From Shewanella mesophila (lineage in GTDB: Bacteria > Pseudomonadota > Gammaproteobacteria > Enterobacterales > Shewanellaceae): a DNA stretch of 64,000 bases. Below are positions 44,439 through 52,344 of the stretch, in pieces. Location: positions 1,240,001 through 1,304,000 of the forward strand of contig NZ_CP080421.1 of NCBI RefSeq assembly GCF_019457515.1, read 5' to 3'. The notes beneath the pieces were generated by a model. The model saw only the letters and a list, made by a program, of their open reading frames with translations. It made no database searches and was not told the origin of the DNA. A program made the translations under genes and the position numbers. Position 1 is the first letter of the stretch; each line of letters starts with the position of its first letter.

Positions 44439-44528
44439 GTGCAAACACGTTTTTGGCTCGCTGCAAGTCCATCCATGGATGCTCTGCGAAATCATCCATG
44501 ATTTCGAAGGCCAAAACCGTGTTTACAC
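44439..44528. repeat. 90-bp element with 19-bp imperfect terminal inverted repeats
   Basis: The ends GTGCAAACACGTTTTTGGC (44439-44457) and the complement of 44510-44528 match at 17 of 19 positions. Inside lie two perfect palindromes, CATCCATGGATG and GAAATCATCCATGATTTC. It looks like a folding miniature repeat (MITE- or REP-like). It abuts the integron-type segment. Confidence 0.6.
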
Positions 44529-44564
44529 CTAGTATCTAACGCTTCTTCGATTTGACTTCATCTG

Positions 44565-45323
44565 TTGCTTGCTGCAACAACTTTGTCTACGTTTAGCAAA
44601 AAAGCGTATTTCACAGGGCAAAGGAATACTGAGGCACAAAACTTTATTAAGCAACTTCGTCTTGGTCAGACAGAAATAGGTAGTTTTATCGTAAATTTAA
44701 TAGCTCCAATTCCTGAAACTATAAACTCTCAACTAGATCAAGATGAGATGTCAGTTACGAGAGCGGTGACGAATAACTTGTCTCGAAGCCTTGTTGCTCT
44801 AGGGAAGGGGATAGAATTATATAAAGCTTCAGAAAGCATCTTTGAGTTCGAATCAATAGTTAAAAATGGCGTTAGTGCTAACTTATGTGACGCTCTAATT
44901 GGGCTCAGTGGTTTCTCTAAGAGTCGTTCGTTCAATATCAGTATTTGTCGTGCTGGCGCAGAAGTAGATACTCAAGAGTTACCAACTACATTCAAGTTCT
45001 TACCTGAACATGTTCCGACACTCGAGATAGCATCTTCGTTTTATAAAGGCAATTACATTATTAATGAATATGAGGCATTTGGGTTAGTTAGCAAGATGAC
45101 GCACCTGCCTCAAGATGACTTTGGGGAGATAACGGTTCGTTCATCGGTCCGAGGTACTGAAAAAAATGTATTTATACAACTAAGCATGGAGCACTATTGG
45201 CAGGCTGTTCATGCTCATGAAAACGGTGATCTAGTCAGTTGTAAAGGAGTATTACATGTCACTGCAAAGTCAGCGAAGTTGCTGGACTCACATGACTTTA
45301 AAGTAATAGGTAAATCTGTCTAG
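44565..45323 (+). CDS. Cassette-borne protein of unknown function, probably 5'-truncated
   Basis: 252 codons from a TTG. No family recognised. The early segment NTEAQNFIKQLRLGQTEIGSFIVNLIAPIP looks like a conserved core, so homology probably begins before any good start codon; an in-frame stop lies at 44553 and no ribosome-binding site is clear. Predicted soluble, mixed alpha/beta. Codon use is AT-richer than most neighbours. The stop is 17 nt before an attC-like site, the standard layout of an integron gene cassette. Confidence 0.55.
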   Translation: MLAATTLSTFSKKAYFTGQRNTEAQNFIKQLRLGQTEIGSFIVNLIAPIPETINSQLDQDEMSVTRAVTNNLSRSLVALGKGIELYKASESIFEFESIVKNGVSANLCDALIGLSGFSKSRSFNISICRAGAEVDTQELPTTFKFLPEHVPTLEIASSFYKGNYIINEYEAFGLVSKMTHLPQDDFGEITVRSSVRGTEKNVFIQLSMEHYWQAVHAHENGDLVSCKGVLHVTAKSAKLLDSHDFKVIGKSV

Positions 45324-45340
45324 GGTTAGCGTTGAAAAAA

Positions 45341-45463
45341 ACTAATAAACAGTTTAAGAGTGATTCGCAATGTGTGGTATTTTTACTATGCGTTGCGTTT
45401 AGTGTTCAAGATGGTATGCGGAGGCACCAGTATGGCGTTGTTTACACCTCAACTAGGCGTTAG
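45341..45463 (+). repeat. attC-like integron recombination site 1
   Basis: About 123 bp between two cassette-type genes. It contains AACAGTTTAAGAGTGATTCG and a segment of the same style as Vibrio superintegron repeats (TGCGTTGCGTTTAGTGTT...GTTTACACCTCAACTAGGCG), and ends in the core GGCGTTAGTT (45456-45465). The next gene starts 15 nt after the core. The left box (CTAATAAAC) deviates from RYYYAAC. Confidence 0.7.
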
Positions 45464-45477
45464 TTTACTAGAAAAAT

Positions 45478-45882
45478 ATGGATAAAATTGATTACTCAAA
45501 GTATAGCGTCGAGGAATTAGAAGACGCATATAGACATATTGATCGTGATAAATGGCCTGATCGCGTAAAAGAAATAGAGCAGATTATTAATGATCCTGTT
45601 AAGCGGCGAGCACGGGTTAATACTGATAAATATCGTAAGAAAATAAAAGAAGAACGTGCAGAGAGAGCAAGGAAGCGAAGGGAGCCTCTGGGTTATGCGT
45701 TAATGTATTTAGTGCTAGCTGTTTTAGTCTCATTTTTTGGAATAGTCGCTTCGCGAACTGGACAAGGAACAACCGCTGATTCCATAGGGGAAAGAGTTTT
45801 AATTGGAATAGCTTTTTTTGCTATTGCATATTTGTATTTTAATAAATGGCGAAAAAGCGTCGATAAACCCAGGCGCAAGTAA
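45478..45882 (+). CDS. Cassette-borne small membrane protein
   Basis: 134 aa. The N-terminal soluble part DKIDYSKYSVEELEDAYRHIDRDKWPDRVKEIEQII resembles a short motif seen before membrane segments in various bacterial proteins. A highly charged helix (KYRKKIKEERAERARKRRE) and two membrane helices (LGYALMYLVLAVLVSFFGIVAS and VLIGIAFFAIAYLYF) follow. Function unknown. It sits between two attC-like sites as one complete gene cassette (about 45460-45949). Confidence 0.75.
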   Translation: MDKIDYSKYSVEELEDAYRHIDRDKWPDRVKEIEQIINDPVKRRARVNTDKYRKKIKEERAERARKRREPLGYALMYLVLAVLVSFFGIVASRTGQGTTADSIGERVLIGIAFFAIAYLYFNKWRKSVDKPRRK

Positions 45883-45886
45883 TTCT

Positions 45887-45955
45887 CACCAAGCCAGCAT
45901 CGATCCAGTTGGTCGCTGGATCTGGTTTAATCAGTCGTTGCTGGTGGCGTTAGTT
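45887..45955 (+). repeat. attC-like integron recombination site 2
   Basis: About 70 bp starting 5 nt after the preceding stop. It folds as CCAGCA...TTGCTGG outside and ATCCAG...CTGGAT inside and ends in GGCGTTAGTT, identical to the end of site 1. Shorter than site 1, as is normal for unrelated cassettes. Confidence 0.6.
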
Positions 45956-46018
45956 GGAGGGCGAGCTTGGTTGGTTTTAATACCTTTTTAAATTCCTCTC
46001 AGAACATTGGGCGCGGTG

Positions 46019-46654
46019 TTAGCCGTTGGCTGCGATGATCGATGGCCGTTGTTCCATCTTGGTGAGCCAGGCGGTGAGGTGGGGCTGGTCGTCGCTTGGG
46101 GTGATCTCCAGGTGCTTGATGAAGCTCATCATCACGTAGGCGGTGATGTCGGCGATGGAGAACTTCTGGCCGGCCACAAAGGGCTGCTGGCCGAGCTGCT
46201 TCTCTAGCGTCGGCAGAAATTCTATCACTCGCTGGCGGGACTCTTCTCCCCAGGCCTCGACGCAGCGCTCTCTGTCTTCATACACCTTGGTGATGTTTCT
46301 AAAGGCCTGGAAGGCGACGAATAGGCCCTGCAGCTCGCAGATCCGCTGCCACATCTCAACCTGGGCCTTCTCCAGCGGCGTGTCGCCAAACAGCGAGTGT
46401 TCTGGCGCAGTGATTTCGTCGAAGTAGCGGCAGATGGCCACAGACTCACACAGGGTCTGGCCGTCGTCGAGTTCCAGCACCGGGATGCGGCCGTTGACGC
46501 TGATGGCTTTGAACTGGTCACTCAGGTTGTCGCCGGCGCGCAGGTTGAGGCTCTCACGCTCGAGACCAAGCGCCTGCTCCTTGATGCCGAGTTCCTTTAG
46601 GAAAATATTGACGCGTCGGGCGCTGGGGGTCATGGCTAATTCGTAGAGTTTCAT
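46019..46654 (-). CDS. Glutathione S-transferase
   Basis: 211 aa, two-domain GST. The N-terminal thioredoxin-like domain has MKLYELAMTPSARRVNIFLKELG (catalytic Ser/Tyr region), NGRIPVLELDDGQTLCESVAICRYFDE (cis-Pro and the SES-like glutathione contact); the C-terminal helical domain carries FVAGQKFSIADITAYV. GC content and codon use are much higher than in flanking genes, suggesting recent acquisition. Divergent from a TetR gene whose operator-like repeats lie between them, so it is the likely regulated gene. Confidence 0.9.
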   Translation of the reverse strand: MKLYELAMTPSARRVNIFLKELGIKEQALGLERESLNLRAGDNLSDQFKAISVNGRIPVLELDDGQTLCESVAICRYFDEITAPEHSLFGDTPLEKAQVEMWQRICELQGLFVAFQAFRNITKVYEDRERCVEAWGEESRQRVIEFLPTLEKQLGQQPFVAGQKFSIADITAYVMMSFIKHLEITPSDDQPHLTAWLTKMEQRPSIIAANG

Positions 46655-46744
46655 CTATCCCTCTCTGACTCTTGTCGTTGTTTATTTTGTCGATGTTTAT
46701 CTTGTCGATATTTACTTGAGTTCGGTCAGGCCGTTTGGCTTTAA

Positions 46745-46796
46745 CTGAACGCTCGTTTAGAATAGAATCTAATTCATAACTAAACGTTCGGTCAAG
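46745..46796. promoter_or_regulatory. Inverted repeats between gst and tetR, likely TetR-type operator
   Basis: CTGAACGCTCGTTTAG (46745-46760) and CTAAACGTTCGGTCAAG (46780-46796) are imperfect inverted copies, and each arm is itself partly palindromic (AACG...CGTT). The placement between divergent genes fits autoregulation. Confidence 0.6.
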
Positions 46797-46841
46797 AAAC
46801 TTATATCGATCGATTTTTAATAGCAAAGAGCAAAATCATCT

Positions 46842-47426
46842 ATGGCAAGAGTTTGTAATTTTGATAGGCAAGAGAAGCTGGTCTTAGCGATGGAGCTGTT
46901 CTGGCAAAAAGGTTATGCCGATACCTCGGTGGCAGATCTGGTTGCCAAGCTGCAGATCAATCGTTTTAGCTTGTATAACAGTTTCGGCGATAAGTTAAGC
47001 TTATATCGTGAGGCGCTGACTCATTACCTAGAAAACTATTCGCAGCCAAATTTGTCACCGCTTTTAAGCGAAGAGGCTGACGTTAACGATATCATTCGAT
47101 ATATAGAGGCGTTTATTGCTCTGCAATCGAGTCAACCCTATGGCTGTTTTTTGCAAAACGCCGTACTTGAGAAATACCTGAGTGATCAGGTGGTGCAGCA
47201 GATCTGCGCAAGGCTGTTTAATGGCCTGCATCAGGCTTTCGTTAAGGTGTTGATGCGCTCTCAGGCGTTAGCACAGATTGATTCAAGCATTAATACACCA
47301 CAGCTAGCCAGCTTCCTAATCATGCAACTTCAGGGGATTCGAGTACTGGGTAAGGCAAAGCAATATGCGCTGATAGAAGATGCCCGCCAAGTATTATTGA
47401 CTTATATAGGCGGGCTTAAGTCTTAA
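46842..47426 (+). CDS. TetR/AcrR family transcriptional regulator
   Basis: 194 aa. The N-terminal helix-turn-helix reads KLVLAMELFWQKGYADTSVADLVAKLQINRFSLYNSFGDKLSLYREAL (about 13-60). The C-terminal ligand/dimer domain contains YGCFLQNAVLEKYLSDQVVQQICARLF, a pattern of TetR regulators of the AcuR/YxaF type. It probably represses the divergent glutathione S-transferase gene and itself. Confidence 0.9.
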   Translation: MARVCNFDRQEKLVLAMELFWQKGYADTSVADLVAKLQINRFSLYNSFGDKLSLYREALTHYLENYSQPNLSPLLSEEADVNDIIRYIEAFIALQSSQPYGCFLQNAVLEKYLSDQVVQQICARLFNGLHQAFVKVLMRSQALAQIDSSINTPQLASFLIMQLQGIRVLGKAKQYALIEDARQVLLTYIGGLKS

Positions 47427-47478
47427 CTTATGTGGTTTTTCAACTCTATAATTATTCTAATCATTTTTTTTACCTAGG

Positions 47479-48321
47479 TTATTTAGCGCCTTTGATCAGC
47501 GGAATGCCGTTGGTTCCAACAGGGATATATACCGTTGTATGATTGGGTGAGTCAGCCATTTTCAATTGAGCGTTGATGGCTTCATGTTGCAGGTAATTCG
47601 GTGTCAAAGTGGTGTTGATGATCTTTTGTGCCTCGGCGATCCCCTTGGCTTCTTCTATGCGGATCTCGGCATCTTTTTGCGCGATCTCTTTTTGGGTCTC
47701 TTTCTCCGATAATAATTGCTGCGCGGCTAGCTTTTTCTCCACCGCAATCGCTACAATCTCAGGGTAGTTGATATTGCCTATGACCACGTTTCTCAGCTGA
47801 AACGGTGATGTTTTAAGGTAGTCTTTGAGTTTTATCTCGACCGATTCGGCGATTTTTGAGCGGTTTTCCTTTAGGGCCACGCTATCATAGCGCTGCACTT
47901 CATCGCGGACATAGGTTCTGAAGGTTTCACGCACAAAACGGATATACCAGTTTTCTGCGCCATACTGTTCTACTACTTCTCTGACTGAGCCAGATTTAAT
48001 CGCGATAACTGCATGAAAATTGAAACTGATGTTAAGATCATCATTGGCCAGTATCTTAAAGTTTTCGGTGTAGGTATTGGGCCGCATATCGATATTAATA
48101 ATTTCGTTACGCCACAATGATACCCCATAGTTACTCGGCCCAATCAGGCTGCCACGATATCCACCAGAACCAAAGATTCTTGGTTTTTCGAATACATAAC
48201 CCTCTTCACCTGCTGGTGTGTTTGGGTTGGTACAGCCTGATAGTAAGGTGCCTAAAAGGCCGATACTCACTAATACCATTAGTGGTTTTGTGACTTTTTT
48301 AGCGCTTAACTGCCTGTTCAT
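47479..48321 (-). CDS. SPFH/prohibitin-domain lipoprotein
   Basis: 280 aa. A lipoprotein signal is visible (LLGTLLSGC, lipobox about residues 26-30). The SPFH domain (about 40-200) includes YGVSLWRNEIINIDMRPNTYTENFKILANDDLNISFNFHAVIAIKSG, followed by a coiled coil (EKKLAAQQLLSEKETQKEIAQKDAEIRIEEAKGIAEAQKI). SPFH proteins form membrane-bound rings or scaffolds; a lipoprotein version would face the periplasm. AAGGA precedes the ATG. DUF2461 lies just upstream (16 nt), probably one operon. Confidence 0.85.
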   Translation of the reverse strand: MNRQLSAKKVTKPLMVLVSIGLLGTLLSGCTNPNTPAGEEGYVFEKPRIFGSGGYRGSLIGPSNYGVSLWRNEIINIDMRPNTYTENFKILANDDLNISFNFHAVIAIKSGSVREVVEQYGAENWYIRFVRETFRTYVRDEVQRYDSVALKENRSKIAESVEIKLKDYLKTSPFQLRNVVIGNINYPEIVAIAVEKKLAAQQLLSEKETQKEIAQKDAEIRIEEAKGIAEAQKIINTTLTPNYLQHEAINAQLKMADSPNHTTVYIPVGTNGIPLIKGAK

Positions 48322-48337
48322 CTAATGTCCTTATTAA

Positions 48338-49042
48338 TTAATAATCTAAATCCAATGCAAAGCAGAGATAACCCATGAGCTTGTTGGCTTGGCTAAATTG
48401 ATCGCTGCACCAGAGATCAAAATCGTTGGCAAACAGTTGTTCTGTGCTGACGGCTTTAATGGCGATAAAGTCTTTGCGCTTAAGTTCATCAATCATAGGG
48501 TGCTCTTTATCAAATCCTTTAGGAGGTCTGATTAAGCTGTCTCCCTCCAGGACGAAACCTGCATCCACAAGTTGTTTTAAAGCTTGTTTATAGGCATTGG
48601 GGTTGTCAACGATACAGCTGCGAATTTGGTTTAACGCCTTACTGTCGGGATGCCAAATACCAGCACCGATAAAACATCCGTCGTTGGCAATATGCAGATA
48701 AAAACCTGGTGCATGCACATCTTTACCTTGAAAGTGGCGAAACTGAATGCCGACATTAGTTTTGTAGGGGGTTTTGTCTTTGCTAAAGCGGGCATCGCGT
48801 TGGGGACGCATTAGGCTGCCTCCGACCTTTTTTGCCACCGCAGTTAGGCGAGGTGAGAGCTGCTGAATATGCGGTGCCATCGTCTCAATAAATTGTAACG
48901 CAGGCATTCGCACCTTAACTTCATAGTCAGCTTGATTGGTTTTAAACCAATCGCGGTGGTTGTTCGCTTCAAGCTGATCCAAGAAGGCTAAGGTGTCTGG
49001 GGTGAATATGGGGGAAGGTATGTTGCTGTTAACCACTTTCAT
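48338..49042 (-). CDS. DUF2461 family protein
   Basis: 234 aa. Family signature: FLDQLEANNHRDWFKTNQADYE near the N-terminus, RPQRDARFSKDKTPYKTNVGIQFRH and APGFYLHIANDGCFIGAGIWHPDSKAL in the middle. No enzymatic role is established. First gene of a two-gene unit with the SPFH lipoprotein. Confidence 0.9.
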   Translation of the reverse strand: MKVVNSNIPSPIFTPDTLAFLDQLEANNHRDWFKTNQADYEVKVRMPALQFIETMAPHIQQLSPRLTAVAKKVGGSLMRPQRDARFSKDKTPYKTNVGIQFRHFQGKDVHAPGFYLHIANDGCFIGAGIWHPDSKALNQIRSCIVDNPNAYKQALKQLVDAGFVLEGDSLIRPPKGFDKEHPMIDELKRKDFIAIKAVSTEQLFANDFDLWCSDQFSQANKLMGYLCFALDLDY

Positions 49043-49273
49043 AATAATTAATTACTGATAAAACCCTGATTGTGATATAAAAATACCATATTTTTTATCA
49101 AAGTGTTACTTGGGTATAGGCTAAAACAGGAAAGGGCTCCCTTAGCTGCTAAGCAGATTTATGCTATAGTCGCCGCCAATGAATGATGCGCTTACGTTGC
49201 ACTATTTTAGGTATAAGCCAAGGGAAGTGTCGATACGCGCATAGATGTTTGCTCAAGTGGACAGGAGGGATAA

Positions 49274-49726
49274 ATGAAGATTTGGGTAGATGCCGATGCA
49301 TGTCCTGGGGTGATAAAAGAGATGTTATTTCGCGCAGCCGATCGCGCCGAAATTGAGGTCACGTTAGTCGCTAACCACGCAATGCGTATCCCACCGTCAC
49401 GTTTCATCAATTTAGTGACAGTATCGTCAGGTTTCGATGTGGCCGATGATGAGATAGTTAAACGCCTCAATGGGGGAGATTTAGTGATAACAGCTGATAT
49501 TCCGCTGGCATCAGAAGTGATAGATAAGGGAGGCTTTGCATTAAACCCTAGGGGAGAGCTCTATACGACCCAAAATATTAAATCGATTCTCAACATGCGT
49601 GACTTTATGGACACTATGCGAGCCAGTGGCGTGCAAACGGGTGGGCCAGCGGCGATAGGCCAAAGCGAGAAACAAGCTTTTGGTAATCAGTTGGATAGGT
49701 TTATTACTAAGCATCACAAGCGTTAA
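49274..49726 (+). CDS. YaiI/YqxD family protein (DUF188)
   Basis: 150 aa. [40 protein letters not shown] and [30 protein letters not shown] are diagnostic. The aspartate-rich start resembles PIN/NYN-type nuclease folds, but activity is unproven. GGAGG precedes the ATG. Monocistronic. Confidence 0.93.
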   Translation: MKIWVDADACPGVIKEMLFRAADRAEIEVTLVANHAMRIPPSRFINLVTVSSGFDVADDEIVKRLNGGDLVITADIPLASEVIDKGGFALNPRGELYTTQNIKSILNMRDFMDTMRASGVQTGGPAAIGQSEKQAFGNQLDRFITKHHKR

Positions 49727-49759
49727 CTGTATAGTCAAAACTGCAGTTTTAACCTTCGC

Positions 49760-49788
49760 CACAAAGGCGCTATTTGCGCCTTTGTGTT
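49760..49788. terminator. Hairpin terminator between yaiI and the NUDIX gene
   Basis: Perfect stem CACAAAGGCGC / GCGCCTTTGTG with a 5-nt loop between convergent genes; the T-tail is weak. Confidence 0.65.
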
Positions 49789-49802
49789 CTAGTTATGATT
49801 CG

Positions 49803-50333
49803 TTAGAGTAGTTCTGCTACAACTCGCTTTAGCAGAAATGTTTCACGCTCTATCGACATTCCTTTTTTATCGCAATGAGCCATGGTGTGCTCATTGTGGG
49901 CGATTGCATCATGGATATTGATCCAAACTGGGCGCATGCCATTTTGAATTTCATGGGCTTCAAGCCGCGTCTCTTTGAGTGTTTCATCTATGGTGCACAC
50001 AAAGCAAAATGACTCCATATGCACAAAGTCAAAATCGTCTTTGTACCAAGGGCGAAACTCTTCATAGCGCCCAAACTCAGCCACGATATTAATATTATGC
50101 GCGCCAGTTTCCTCTTCGAGTTCACGGATCAACCCTTGGCGAACATCTTCGCCTTCATCGACACCTCCGCCCGGAATGCTGTAATCATGGTAGCGTTCGG
50201 TGTAGAGCATGAGGACCTCTTCGCCCCTTAAGATGATGCCGCGTGCCGCTTGGCGATGAAAGCCTCTACCTGCGATGGCTTGGCGATGCGGGGCATTAAG
50301 TGCTGGGTGGATGGTCGATTTTAGTAGGCGCAT
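49803..50333 (-). CDS. NUDIX hydrolase
   Basis: 176 aa. The Nudix box GGGVDEGEDVRQGLIRELEEETGA (GX5EX7REUXEEXGU pattern, about residues 54-77) binds the catalytic metals. Such enzymes hydrolyse nucleoside diphosphates linked to another moiety; the substrate cannot be assigned. A long N-terminal segment rich in His/Arg (TIHPALNAPHRQAIAGRGFHRQAARG) precedes the domain. Confidence 0.88.
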   Translation of the reverse strand: MRLLKSTIHPALNAPHRQAIAGRGFHRQAARGIILRGEEVLMLYTERYHDYSIPGGGVDEGEDVRQGLIRELEEETGAHNINIVAEFGRYEEFRPWYKDDFDFVHMESFCFVCTIDETLKETRLEAHEIQNGMRPVWINIHDAIAHNEHTMAHCDKKGMSIERETFLLKRVVAELL

Positions 50334-50379
50334 GAAGTCGATCGCTTGGTAAAGGGCGCAAGTATACGCAAAAAGTAAA

Positions 50380-51081
50380 TTATTGTTGAGGGGTTAATGC
50401 TTGGTAAGCACTAATTGCCTCGCGGAGCATGTTAGCGTGCGCTTCATCAGTCGCGCCTTTAATTGCGAGACGATAATGGTTCAGCAGCCGAGTAAGGTAG
50501 TGTTGGTTGATGTCGGTACTGTGGTGTGACCATATTTTGTCGCCCACCGGTGAGACAGGTGTTGTGGCATCACTAGACAGGTGCAGCACTTCGTAGAAAC
50601 GTTTGTTTTCAGTGATTAAGTGTTCATTAATTAGACCTAGCGCTAGCGAAGAGAGGGCTTCCCTTAATTGATAGGTGTGGTGAACAGGGCAGAGAATAAA
50701 CTCCACACTTTGTCCGATAGCCAAGGCGTGTTGCCGTATCGCCTTCACAAAGCTTGCTGTGAGTTCACCACCCACTCCTGCAATAATCACTAGGTGAGGA
50801 GACTGACTGCGGTATTGTGCTAAAGGCAGCGCGTGAACGTCGAGACAGTGAACATGCCATGTTTGTTGTGATAGAGCGGCTAAGGGGTAAAACTGTCCAA
50901 GTTTTGCAATCAGGCTATTGGTGATAGATGGCACAATATCGACAAAATGCATGGCATCGCATCGCCCTTGTTTTAGCAAGGTGGCACCCAGCAAACCATG
51001 ATCGCAACAGCAATCCCAAATATGGCTATAACGGCTATCGATCATGCTGGCAATAGTGTGTAAGCGTTGACTTAATTTCAA
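50380..51081 (-). CDS. TrmK-like tRNA (adenine-N1) methyltransferase
   Basis: 233 aa. LSQRLHTIASMIDSRYSHIWDCCCDHGLLGATLL places the SAM motif near the N-terminus as in TrmK (m1A22 in tRNA), and VIIAGVGGEL matches the later GMGG-type motif. The cluster CCC in the SAM loop is unusual. Last gene of a three-gene unit (51812-52063, 51113-51799, this gene). Confidence 0.8.
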   Translation of the reverse strand: MKLSQRLHTIASMIDSRYSHIWDCCCDHGLLGATLLKQGRCDAMHFVDIVPSITNSLIAKLGQFYPLAALSQQTWHVHCLDVHALPLAQYRSQSPHLVIIAGVGGELTASFVKAIRQHALAIGQSVEFILCPVHHTYQLREALSSLALGLINEHLITENKRFYEVLHLSSDATTPVSPVGDKIWSHHSTDINQHYLTRLLNHYRLAIKGATDEAHANMLREAISAYQALTPQQ

Positions 51082-51112
51082 TCGTGTGGACTCTGGTTAA
51101 TGGGTGTGGCGT

Positions 51113-51799
51113 TTAAATTACTGGGTAGGCGTTTGCATTCGCCAGTGCCAGCATGGCAGCGTTATCTATTGTTGTAGCGTAGGAGCTGCTATCGCTGGGG
51201 GGATTAGCACTAAAGTGAACAATGGCCTCGGCGACTTGCTCTGCGCGAATAGGGCGATACTTTGCCCACTTACCAAACATAAAAGGGGCGATCCGCGGCA
51301 GGAGTGTTTGACCTATATCTTCAGCCAAGCGACTCTGCTTGCGTTTACCTAACAACAAACTTGGCTGATAGCACTGCAGCTGTTTTTGGCGGTCATGGGC
51401 CCACAGCTTCAGTGCAGCTTCAGTCTCCCCCTTAACACGGTTATAGAACACCTTGCTATTGGCGTCAGCACCTAAGGCAGTCACCACCGCGCTGTATTTT
51501 GCGTCGCACAAGGTGACGAAGTCGATTACGGCCCGCTGATCGACAGCAACAAAAGCCGCTTGGCTGCCCGCTTGTTTAATCGTGGTGCCTAACGCGCAAA
51601 AGCTATGGTCGATAGCAAAGGGGGGCGTAAGATGGGCCAATTGATTTAACTTAGTAGCGGTAAAGACTAGGCTTGGGTGGGTCAGTGCTGGCGGCGTTCT
51701 GCCAAGCACCCAGATATGACGGTAGCGACCGCAATCAATCAGTTTTTGCAATAAGTGTTGGCCAACCAGTCCTGTTGCGCCAATGATGGCTGCATTCAT
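51113..51799 (-). CDS. NAD(P)-binding Rossmann-fold oxidoreductase (HTATIP2/YbjT-like)
   Basis: 228 aa. The dinucleotide motif GATGLVGQHLLQKL opens the protein, and YNRVKGETEAAL supplies the Tyr-x3-Lys pair of short-chain dehydrogenases. CALGTTIKQAGSQAAFVAVD and YQPSLLLGKRKQSRLAEDIGQ are typical of the HTATIP2-like group. The substrate is unknown. Between a zinc-ribbon protein gene and trmK-like gene on one strand. Confidence 0.85.
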   Translation of the reverse strand: MNAAIIGATGLVGQHLLQKLIDCGRYRHIWVLGRTPPALTHPSLVFTATKLNQLAHLTPPFAIDHSFCALGTTIKQAGSQAAFVAVDQRAVIDFVTLCDAKYSAVVTALGADANSKVFYNRVKGETEAALKLWAHDRQKQLQCYQPSLLLGKRKQSRLAEDIGQTLLPRIAPFMFGKWAKYRPIRAEQVAEAIVHFSANPPSDSSSYATTIDNAAMLALANANAYPVI

Positions 51800-51811
51800 C
51801 TCACGTACTCG

Positions 51812-52063
51812 TTAAACAATCAGATCCATTTCAAGTTGGATATCGGTACACCCCTTTTTGCAAAACACTCCATATTGGCCTGTTTGCGCTTTTTCTGTGG
51901 GCACCACCAAATGCAGGGGTTGGTGACATGTCTCGCACATGACTGTATTACCTTTAAATAGGCGTTTAATCAGATTTTTCTGATCATTAAATGATTTAGC
52001 CGTGGTCTTATTGATGGCGGAAAAATCTAATTTCTGGGTTTTGTTGGCTGCACTATCAGTCAT
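51812..52063 (-). CDS. Small zinc-ribbon-like protein
   Basis: 83 aa, no named family recognised. The C-terminal half holds CETCHQPLHLV...GQYGVFCKKGCTDIQLEMD: a CxxC pair and a CxxxC pair that could bind one zinc ion. The N-terminal half is polar (DFSAINKTTAKSFNDQKNLIKRLFKGNT). 12 nt upstream of the oxidoreductase gene, so co-transcribed. Confidence 0.7.
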   Translation of the reverse strand: MTDSAANKTQKLDFSAINKTTAKSFNDQKNLIKRLFKGNTVMCETCHQPLHLVVPTEKAQTGQYGVFCKKGCTDIQLEMDLIV

Positions 52064-52344
52064 TGTTTAGGTCTTCGTTATACACATGATGTCGCTAGTA
52101 TATCAGTGTTGAATCAACTCTAAAGTGATTCTATAAAAACATTTAAAATGTACCATAGTGCTACATATGTTTTAATTTTGTTAATTGTTTGTTGTTTTTT
52201 GGTTGGTGTGGTAGGTTTGTTTCGTCAGTTAGCAGTAAATGCCGAACATGGTCGCAATGGAAGATTTAAATGTTGTGGTATGCGCTGTTTAAAACAAAAT
52301 TCTAATAAGAACCTCTTAATAAAAAATATAATGGAGAGACCTTC

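Noticed and set aside
45883..46018. The glutathione S-transferase as a third integron cassette
   Set aside because: It is in the opposite orientation to the cassettes, has no attC-like site at its far end, and is followed by its own divergent regulator.
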